This document shows positions 56,999 through 64,000 of a stretch of 64,000 nucleotides of DNA, piece by piece. This DNA is from Azohydromonas aeria. Its GTDB lineage: Bacteria; Pseudomonadota; Gammaproteobacteria; Burkholderiales; Burkholderiaceae_C. The DNA lies in the NCBI RefSeq assembly GCF_009760915.1, contig NZ_VIDQ01000016.1, positions 1 through 64,000 on the forward strand. Direction: 5' to 3'. Each line of letters starts with the position of its first letter. The first letter of the stretch is position 1. The notes beneath the pieces were generated by a model that saw only the letters and a list, made by a program, of their open reading frames with translations, had not been told where the DNA came from and did not search any database. The translations under genes and the position numbers were made by a program.

Positions 56999-57811
56999 AT
57001 GAGCACAGTTGCATTCATCGGCGGCGGCAACATGGCCGGCGCCCTCATCGGCGGGCTGCTGCAGTCGGGCCGCCCGGCCTCTTCGATCCTGGTGGTGGAA
57101 CCCATGGAGGCGCAGCGCGTGAAGCTGCTGCAGACCTTCGGCGTGGTGGCGCTGCCGGCCGCGGCCCCGGCGCTGTCGCAGGCGCAGGTGGTGGTCTGGG
57201 CGGTGAAGCCCCAGCTGTTCAGGGAAGCGGCCGCCCCTTGCGCCGGGCGCGTGCAGCAGGCGCTGCAGCTCAGCGTGATGGCGGGCATCCGCAGCGACGC
57301 CATCGCCGCGGCCACCGGCAGCGACGCCGTGGTGCGCGCCATGCCCAACACGCCGGCGCTGATCGGCCAGGGCATTGCCGGGCTGTACGCGCGAGCGGCC
57401 GTGAGCGCGGCGCAGAAGGGCGAGGTCGAGGCGCTGCTGTCGCCCACCGGGCGCACGCTGTGGGTCGAGCGTGAGGAGGACCTGGACGCCGTCACGGCGC
57501 TGTCGGGCTCGGGGCCCGCCTACGTCTTCTACGTGGTCGAGGCCATGATGGCCGCCGCCGAGAAGATGGGCCTGACGGCCGAACAGGGCCGCGAGCTGGC
57601 GCTGGCCACCGTGGCCGGCGCCGCGGCGCTGGCGCAGCAGTCCGACGAGAGCCCGGCCGTGCTGCGCGAGCGCGTCACCTCCAAGGGCGGCACCACCCAC
57701 GCCGCGCTGAGCTCGCTGGAAGCCGACGGCGTGCGCGACGCCTTCGTGCGCGCCCTGCAGGCCGCGCAGGCGCGCGCCCGCGAGCTGGGCGACGAGTTCG
57801 GCCGGGCGTGA
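56999..57811 (+). CDS. proC: Pyrroline-5-carboxylate reductase
   Basis: A 270-residue enzyme for the last step of proline synthesis. VAFIGGGNMAGALIGGL (NADPH site, 4-20), WAVKPQLF, VVRAMPNTPALIGQGIAGLYA and DAVTALSGSGPAYVFYVVEAM with SKGGTTHAAL complete the family set. Divergent from the glutamate dehydrogenase gene, a natural pairing of glutamate and proline metabolism. Its stop overlaps the ubiC start (GTGA). Confidence 0.95.
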   Translation: MSTVAFIGGGNMAGALIGGLLQSGRPASSILVVEPMEAQRVKLLQTFGVVALPAAAPALSQAQVVVWAVKPQLFREAAAPCAGRVQQALQLSVMAGIRSDAIAAATGSDAVVRAMPNTPALIGQGIAGLYARAAVSAAQKGEVEALLSPTGRTLWVEREEDLDAVTALSGSGPAYVFYVVEAMMAAAEKMGLTAEQGRELALATVAGAAALAQQSDESPAVLRERVTSKGGTTHAALSSLEADGVRDAFVRALQAAQARARELGDEFGRA

Positions 57812-58353
57812 GCCTGGCGCTGCGGCGCTGGCAGCGCGCGCCGGGCTCGCTCACGGCCCGGCTGAAGGCCCTGGGCGAACGCTTCGAGGTGCGCACGCTG
57901 CGCCAGCGTGTGGCGCCGCTGCTGCCCGAGGAGCGGTGCGTCCTCGGCGCCGGGCGGCACCTGGTGCGCGAGGTGGTGCTGTGCGTGGACGGGGTACCGC
58001 TGGTGTGGGCGCGCAGCGTGGCGCCGGCGCGCACGCTGCGCGGGCCGTGGCGCGCGCTGGCCGGGCTGGGTACCCGGCCGCTGGGCCAGCTGCTGTTCGA
58101 CGACGCGCGGGTGGCACGGTCGGCGCTGGTTCCCCATCACTGGCATCGCGGCCACCCGGGCCACGGGCGCGTGCGGCGCGACTGGCTCACCGTCACCGGC
58201 GCCGACTGGCCGGCGGCGGTGGTGGCGGGGCGCAGCTCGGTGTTCAAGCGGCGCGGGGCGAAACTGCGGGTGTTCGAGGCGTTCGCGCCGGAACTGATCG
58301 AATTTGCCTCCCGGACGAAAAATCAGGCGGCCGGCCCGGAATTCAGGGCCTGA
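57808..58353 (+). CDS. ubiC: Chorismate--pyruvate lyase
   Basis: A 181-residue protein converting chorismate to 4-hydroxybenzoate for ubiquinone. REVVLCVDGVPLVWARSVAP, PLGQLLFDD and RSSVFKRRGAKLRVFEAFAPELIEF are UbiC signatures, the last including the product-binding Glu. Starts with GTG overlapping the proC stop. It overlaps the convergent HNH gene by 11 bp; ubiA, its pathway partner, lies beyond that gene. Confidence 0.88.
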   Translation: MSLALRRWQRAPGSLTARLKALGERFEVRTLRQRVAPLLPEERCVLGAGRHLVREVVLCVDGVPLVWARSVAPARTLRGPWRALAGLGTRPLGQLLFDDARVARSALVPHHWHRGHPGHGRVRRDWLTVTGADWPAAVVAGRSSVFKRRGAKLRVFEAFAPELIEFASRTKNQAAGPEFRA

Positions 58354-59248
58354 ATACCTGCTCGTTATGCCATTGAAGGAAGGCGGGTGAGGGTCGCTGG
58401 TTTTCCTGCTTTGGAATGCTGGCCAGCCGGCTTCCATTGAGCCGGTAGTAGGCCTTGCCGTTGAACCATTCTTCGCGGATGCGGCTGCTGATTTGGACGG
58501 TCAAATCCGGTGTCACGGTGACCAGTCCCAGGTCGAACAGCTTGTGGAAATCCGTTCTCAGCAGCATGCCGTTGGTGACGGCGTGAGGGCCTTGCTCCGC
58601 ATAGGGAACGATGTGTGCGGCGTCCAGTACCGGCAGCGTGCTTTCGCCGGTGATGGCGCAGCGTCTTGAATAGGCATCGGTGACCAGTACCCTGAAAGCC
58701 CCCTGTCCCAGTCGCGGAGTCACCAGTCGGGGTTCGCCAAAACGTCTTTCGGAGACGTCGAAAACAGCCTGGGATCCCAGGCGTTCCTGAACTTGAGCCC
58801 AGAGGGATGCGCCATCCTGAAGCGTCGAATCGTAATAGCGGCCACGAACAATATTGCCGCTCCAGCCCAAGGGTTCCCTGATCCAGAGCCCCTCGGGCCA
58901 GAAAAAGGGCATTGTCAGAACCGTACAGCCGATCATCGGATCGGATTTGGCCTCGGACTGAGCAATGCTGCGAATTGAATTCGCGAAAGAAGAAAAGCTT
59001 GCGGCGCCGTTTTTTGGTCCGAAGGTATCCCAGGCAACTGAAAGGGGAAGCTCCGTGGATCTCACGAAGAAACCGCCGCCGGCAATGTGGTTGTGCGGTT
59101 TCTTGAGTTTGAACAGGAAAAGTGAGCCGGGCTCCAGGCCTTTGTAGGCTACGGCGCCATTGGGCTGCCAGAAGTTGACTTCGTCATGTCCTGATTTTGA
59201 CTGATATTTGAACCAGGCATTGTCGGTAGTGCCAACCCAGAATTTCAC
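58343..59248 (-). CDS. HNH endonuclease, modification-dependent restriction-like (COG3440 type)
   Basis: A 301-residue two-domain protein. The N terminus (MKFWVGTTDNAWFKYQSKSG... VNFWQPNG... FLFKLKKPHNHIAGGGFFVRSTELPLSVAWDTFGPKNG) resembles the PUA/EVE-like reader of predicted restriction endonucleases. The C-terminal domain has an HNH core: Cys197, His212 (LDAAHIVPY), Asn226 and His235 (TDFHKLFDLGLV). Visibly less GC-rich than every neighbour and located between ubiC and ubiA, which are usually adjacent, so probably acquired. No methyltransferase gene accompanies it, consistent with a type IV-like enzyme. Confidence 0.85.
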   Translation of the reverse strand: MKFWVGTTDNAWFKYQSKSGHDEVNFWQPNGAVAYKGLEPGSLFLFKLKKPHNHIAGGGFFVRSTELPLSVAWDTFGPKNGAASFSSFANSIRSIAQSEAKSDPMIGCTVLTMPFFWPEGLWIREPLGWSGNIVRGRYYDSTLQDGASLWAQVQERLGSQAVFDVSERRFGEPRLVTPRLGQGAFRVLVTDAYSRRCAITGESTLPVLDAAHIVPYAEQGPHAVTNGMLLRTDFHKLFDLGLVTVTPDLTVQISSRIREEWFNGKAYYRLNGSRLASIPKQENQRPSPAFLQWHNEQVFRP

Positions 59249-59349
59249 ATTGAATCCTTGAATTGAGGGTCTGCCAAATGCCTGTCAATGGACTTGCTTC
59301 AAATGTCAAAGCAGGGGCAGTGCAGGCAGTCCCAGGTTCAAATCGTCAA

Positions 59350-60261
59350 TCATTTGAAGAACAAGTCCACCACCGTCCCCGCGAACACCGCGAACCCCAG
59401 CCAGTGGTTCAGCCGGAAGGCCTTGAAGCACCCTTCGCGCGTGCGGTGCCGGATCAGCGTCCAGTGCCAGGCCACCTGCACGAGCGCGGCGGCGATGCCG
59501 GCCAGGAACCAGGCGCCTAGACCCAGGTGCAGGCCGATCCAGGTCCAGGACGCGAGGTGCAGCAGGTAGAAGGCGGTGACGCCGATCACGTCGAAGCGGC
59601 CCAGCGTCAGCGCCGAGGTCTTGATGCCGATGCGGATGTCGTCGTCGCGGTCCACCATCGCGTACTCGGTGTCGTAAGCCAGCACCCAGAACAGGTTCGA
59701 CAGCAGCAGCGCCCAGGCGATCGGCGGCACCGCGTCCGCCACCGCGCCCGGGCCCCAGGCGGAGCCGCCCAGCACGGCCGAGAAGGCCATCGGGATGCCG
59801 AAGCTGAAGGCCACGCCCAGCACCGCCTGCGGCATCGACACCACGCGCTTGGCCCACGGGTAGGCGATGGCAATCGCCAGCGCGGCAAAGGACAGCGTGA
59901 TGGTCGGCCCGTTGGTGGTCAGCACCAGGAAGAAGGCCGCCAGCGCCAGCGCCGCGCCCACCAGCAGCGCCTCGCGCGTGCCGATGGCGCCACGCGTCAC
60001 CGGGCGCTGCGCGGTGCGCTTCACGTGGCGGTCGAAGTCCTGGTCGGCCACGTCGTTGACGCAGCAGCCGGCGCTGCGCATGAGGATGGTGCCCAGCACG
60101 AACACCGCCAGCAGGTGCCAGCCCGGGAAGCCGTCGGCCGCCATCCACAGCGCCGACAGCGTCGGCCACAGCAGCAGCAGCCAGCCGGCGGGCCGGTTCC
60201 AGCGGATCAGGTCGAGGTACAGCGCCAGGCGCGACGGGGGAGTGACGGCATGCGTGCTCAT
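59350..60261 (-). CDS. ubiA: 4-hydroxybenzoate octaprenyltransferase
   Basis: A 303-residue prenyltransferase with eight or nine helices. The two Asp-rich motifs are intact: NDVADQDFD (69-77) and [12 protein letters not shown]. It attaches the polyprenyl tail to 4-hydroxybenzoate in the inner membrane, using the product of ubiC 1.1 kb away. [17 protein letters not shown] lies between the motifs. Confidence 0.95.
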   Translation of the reverse strand: MSTHAVTPPSRLALYLDLIRWNRPAGWLLLLWPTLSALWMAADGFPGWHLLAVFVLGTILMRSAGCCVNDVADQDFDRHVKRTAQRPVTRGAIGTREALLVGAALALAAFFLVLTTNGPTITLSFAALAIAIAYPWAKRVVSMPQAVLGVAFSFGIPMAFSAVLGGSAWGPGAVADAVPPIAWALLLSNLFWVLAYDTEYAMVDRDDDIRIGIKTSALTLGRFDVIGVTAFYLLHLASWTWIGLHLGLGAWFLAGIAAALVQVAWHWTLIRHRTREGCFKAFRLNHWLGFAVFAGTVVDLFFK

Positions 60262-60392
60262 GGCCGCGGATTGTCGCGCGCGCCCATCGGGCGGCTGCGC
60301 GCGGAACTTGGGCGCACGGGCCTTGCTCCACGGCAAGGGCGCGCGCCGGTGCCGCGCCGACCATGTCCTCTCAACGCCAGGAGAAACGCCCC

Positions 60393-60833
60393 ATGCCCAC
60401 CGCCGTCCGCCACACCGACAGCCCCGAAGCCCTGGCCCGCCTGCTGGCGCTTTTGATCGTGGCCGATACCCGGCTCGATCCGCGCGAGCTGGCCATGCTC
60501 GACGAGCTCGACGCCTATGCGCGCCTGGGGCTGGAGCGCGCCGACTTCATGCACGTGGCCGGCGCGCTGTGCGACGAGCTCGGCGACCGGCTGCAGCAGC
60601 GGCCCTGGCTGTCGCTGTCGGAGCGGGCGCTGATCGACGCCGAGCTGCAGTGCGTGCAGGACCCGGCCAAGCGGCTGCTGGTGGCGCGGCTGGGCGCGGC
60701 CATCATCACCGCCGACGGCCGCGTGCAGGACAGCGAGCGCGCGCTCTTCGACCACCTGCTGCTGCGCTGGGGCCTCACGCGCGCGGACGTGACGCAGGCG
60801 ATCCGGGAGGATCGGCCGGCTCGGGCCCAGTAA
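60393..60833 (+). CDS. TerB-like protein
   Basis: A 146-residue all-helical protein with the repeated D-x-R-x-x-x-x-E pattern of TerB domains ([31 protein letters not shown] and [25 protein letters not shown]). TerB proteins bind Ca2+ and are associated with tellurite or stress responses; here no other ter gene is linked. AGGAGA 10 nt ahead of the second ATG (60393) makes it the better start than 60363. It is divergent from ubiA. Confidence 0.8.
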   Translation: MPTAVRHTDSPEALARLLALLIVADTRLDPRELAMLDELDAYARLGLERADFMHVAGALCDELGDRLQQRPWLSLSERALIDAELQCVQDPAKRLLVARLGAAIITADGRVQDSERALFDHLLLRWGLTRADVTQAIREDRPARAQ

Positions 60834-60869
60834 GGAGTGAAGCGGCCGGGTGCTCCCGGCCGCGCCTGG

Positions 60870-62486
<1,617 letters not shown>

Positions 62487-62525
62487 GCGGCGTGCGGCCG
62501 CAAACCCGACCGCTCGTGTAGAGGG

Positions 62526-62545
62526 AAACCCGCGATTATCGCGGG
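62526..62545 (-). terminator. Possible terminator after dps
   Basis: CCCGCGA (62529-62535) and TCGCGGG (62539-62545) form a 7-bp stem with a 3-nt loop; on the - strand it is followed by TTTCCC. It lies between the dps stop and the prfC start. Confidence 0.45.
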
Positions 62546-62610
62546 CCCGCCCCGGCCGGGCGGCGCAGCGGGCATTGGCCCGCGCGCCGGGGCCGTGCGC
62601 TTGTTCTCCC

Positions 62611-63090
62611 TTATTCCTCCAGCAGCGAGCGCAGCATCCAGGCCGTCTGCTCGTGCACCGTCAGGCGCTGCGTGAGCAGGTCGGCGGTGGGCTCGTCGCC
62701 CGCCTCGTCGGCCTTGGGGAAGAGCTCGCGCGCGGTGCGCGCCACGGCTTCGTGGCCTTCGACCAGCAGCCGCACCATCTCCAGCGCCTTCGGGGGCTGG
62801 GCCGGGGCGTCGCCCACCGTGGCGTTCTGGCCGAACTGGCCGTAGGAGCCCTGCGCCGTGTGGCCCAGCGCGCGGATGCGCTCGGCGATCGGGTCCACCG
62901 CGTTCCACAGCTCGGTGTACTGCTCCATGAACATCACGTGCAGCGTGTTGAACATCGGGCCCGTCACGTTCCAGTGGAAGTTGTGGGTCTTCAGGTAGAG
63001 CGTGAAGGTGTCGGCCAGCAGCTTGTTGAGACCGCCGGCGATGGCGGCGCGGTGCTCTTCACTGATGCCGATGTTGATGGGCGCGGGCAT
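62611..63090 (-). CDS. dps: Dps-type DNA-binding ferritin-like protein
   Basis: A 159-residue Dps monomer. The inter-subunit ferroxidase ligands are present: His39 in KTHNFHWNV, Asp66 and Glu70 in [13 protein letters not shown]. The N terminus is short with few Lys, so DNA binding may be weak. It oxidises Fe2+ with H2O2 and protects DNA. AAGGAGAA upstream of the ATG at 63090. It follows the catalase and a 42-residue peptide gene on the same strand. Confidence 0.94.
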   Translation of the reverse strand: MPAPINIGISEEHRAAIAGGLNKLLADTFTLYLKTHNFHWNVTGPMFNTLHVMFMEQYTELWNAVDPIAERIRALGHTAQGSYGQFGQNATVGDAPAQPPKALEMVRLLVEGHEAVARTARELFPKADEAGDEPTADLLTQRLTVHEQTAWMLRSLLEE

Positions 63091-63166
63091 GCGTTTCTCC
63101 TTCTGAAGGGATCGAGACAAGGTGCGGCGAGGCGCTGCCGCGCAGGCACAGGGCCCTCGCGGCGGC

Positions 63167-63295
63167 TCAGGAGCCGCGCGTCAGCAAGGGCAGTGCCTGT
63201 GCCAGCGCGTGCAGCGCGCCGGCGCTGAATATCGTCCATCCCGCCATGCGGCGCACCCGGGACAGGTCAAGGCGGGTCAGGGCTTTCGTGTTCAT
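63167..63295 (-). CDS. 42-residue membrane-type small protein between catalase and dps
   Basis: [20 protein letters not shown] followed by a hydrophobic stretch ([18 protein letters not shown]) and TRGS. A strong CAGGAGAA lies 7 nt before the ATG at 63295, like that of dps, supporting translation. One short helix could insert in the membrane. No family recognised. Position suggests co-transcription with catalase and dps. Confidence 0.6.
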   Translation of the reverse strand: MNTKALTRLDLSRVRRMAGWTIFSAGALHALAQALPLLTRGS

Positions 63296-63333
63296 GAGCG
63301 TTTCTCCTGGAAGCGGACGGTTGCCGGCAGCCT

Positions 63334-64000
63334 TCAGGCCTTGAGCGCGCCGCGCTCGCGCAGCGCCGCGCGCACCCCGGCGCCGTAGGCGGCGTCGGCG
63401 CGGTCGAAGTGGCCGAGCTGGCGCTGCTGCGTCTCGGCATCCACGCTGGACAGGGCGGCGCCGAGGTTGTCGAAGAGGCGCTGCTTCTCGTCGGCGGGCA
63501 GCAGCCGGAACAGGTTGCCGGCCTGGGTGAAGTCGTCGTCCTGGCCGCGCGTATCGAACCGGCCGGTGGTGCCCTCGACCCCCCAGCCCGCGCCCGGGTC
63601 GGCCTGGGCCCCGGCGCGCACGCCGCCCGCCGCCACCGGGGCGTAGTTGGGCCAGGAGCCGAAGTTGTCGTAGGCCATGGCGCCGTCGCGCTGGTGGTGG
63701 AACACCGGGCAGCGCGGCCGGTTCACCGGCAGCTGCTGGTGGTTGGTGCCGACGCGGTAGAGCTGCGCGTCGTGGTAGGCGAAGAGCCGGCCCTGCAGCA
63801 TGCGGTCGGGCGAGTAGCCCAGCCCCGGCACCACGTTGGCCGGGCTGAAGGCGGCCTGCTCCACCTCTGCGTGGTAGTTGTGCGGGTTGCGGTTGAGCTC
63901 CAGCACGCCCACGGGCTGGCGCGGGAAGTCGGCATGCGGCCAGACCTTGGTCAGGTCGAAGGCGCTCCAGCCGGTGCGCGCTTCCCATTCAAGGCGCTGC
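63334..64000 (-). CDS. Heme catalase, C-terminal part (5' end outside window)
   Basis: The frame is open to the right edge. Visible residues include EWEARTGWSAFDLTKVWPHADFPRQPVGVLELNRNPHNYHAEVEQAAFSPANVVPGLGYSPDRMLQGRLFAYHDAQLYRVG, in which Tyr of RLFAYHD is the proximal heme ligand, and the NHQQLPVNRP NADPH-pocket region. The C terminus is short (clade 3, KatA-like). It decomposes H2O2. N-terminal catalytic His and Asn lie outside the window. Confidence 0.95.
   Translation of the reverse strand, partial: QRLEWEARTGWSAFDLTKVWPHADFPRQPVGVLELNRNPHNYHAEVEQAAFSPANVVPGLGYSPDRMLQGRLFAYHDAQLYRVGTNHQQLPVNRPRCPVFHHQRDGAMAYDNFGSWPNYAPVAAGGVRAGAQADPGAGWGVEGTTGRFDTRGQDDDFTQAGNLFRLLPADEKQRLFDNLGAALSSVDAETQQRQLGHFDRADAAYGAGVRAALRERGALKA

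Overview
The window is 64 kb of very GC-rich DNA from a betaproteobacterium of the order Burkholderiales. The gene families and their order (mnmG-rsmG-LysE-parA-parB, yraN-diaA-BON lipoprotein, ubiC/ubiA, a Bug-type solute-binding protein, CreA, RtcB) look most like the Comamonadaceae or their near neighbours. Almost all of it is ordinary chromosome. I saw no tRNA, rRNA, CRISPR array, transposase or prophage. The mnmG-rsmG-parAB cluster with embedded parS sites places the window in the origin-proximal part of the chromosome, but I found no convincing oriC or DnaA-box cluster.

Layout: 1-6 kb, end of a MerR-like regulator, RNA ligase RtcB, a small cytochrome c, a ClC chloride transporter and small membrane or lipoproteins. 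6-10 kb, an inverted repeat pair, DUF445 and YihY membrane proteins, CreA. 10-19 kb, two tandem secreted subtilases, a GT87 membrane glycosyltransferase, a beta-hydroxyacid dehydrogenase, an MBL hydrolase, a pyruvyl-transferase-like protein and a SYLF lipoprotein. 19-28 kb, a second repeat element, PAP2, pirin, TerC and the complete yejABEF peptide ABC importer. 28-31 kb, a GST, a cysteine-less glutaredoxin-like protein, a YkgJ-type protein, an orphan sensor and DUF2061.

31-37.6 kb is the segregation and tRNA/rRNA-modification cluster. Two perfect 16-bp parS palindromes lie inside the mnmG coding sequence, and a degenerate one lies in rsmG. parA and parB are separated by argC (opposite strand) and an RBBP9-like hydrolase. 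37.7-45.5 kb is a stress block: otsA/otsB (trehalose synthesis) divergent from prkA-yeaH-spoVR. The latter operon has a near-consensus sigma-54 promoter and an almost perfect Shine-Dalgarno sequence.

46-64 kb: cobalamin adenosyltransferase; DAHP synthase (aroG) behind what looks like a complete aromatic-amino-acid attenuator with a Phe/Tyr/Trp-rich leader peptide; rsmI-tldD; yraN-diaA-BON; a GarR-like dehydrogenase; yggS; a Bug protein; glutamate dehydrogenase; proC-ubiC; an AT-richer HNH endonuclease inserted between ubiC and ubiA; a TerB-like protein; prfC; and a catalase / 42-residue peptide / Dps oxidative-stress cluster running off the right edge.

The strongest candidates for under-described biology are the aroG attenuator with its two overlapping out-of-frame leader ORFs, the parS sites that fix the peptide VSRET twice in MnmG, and the sigma-54 control signal in front of prkA. 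Functional calls rest on reading motifs by eye; no database search was run.
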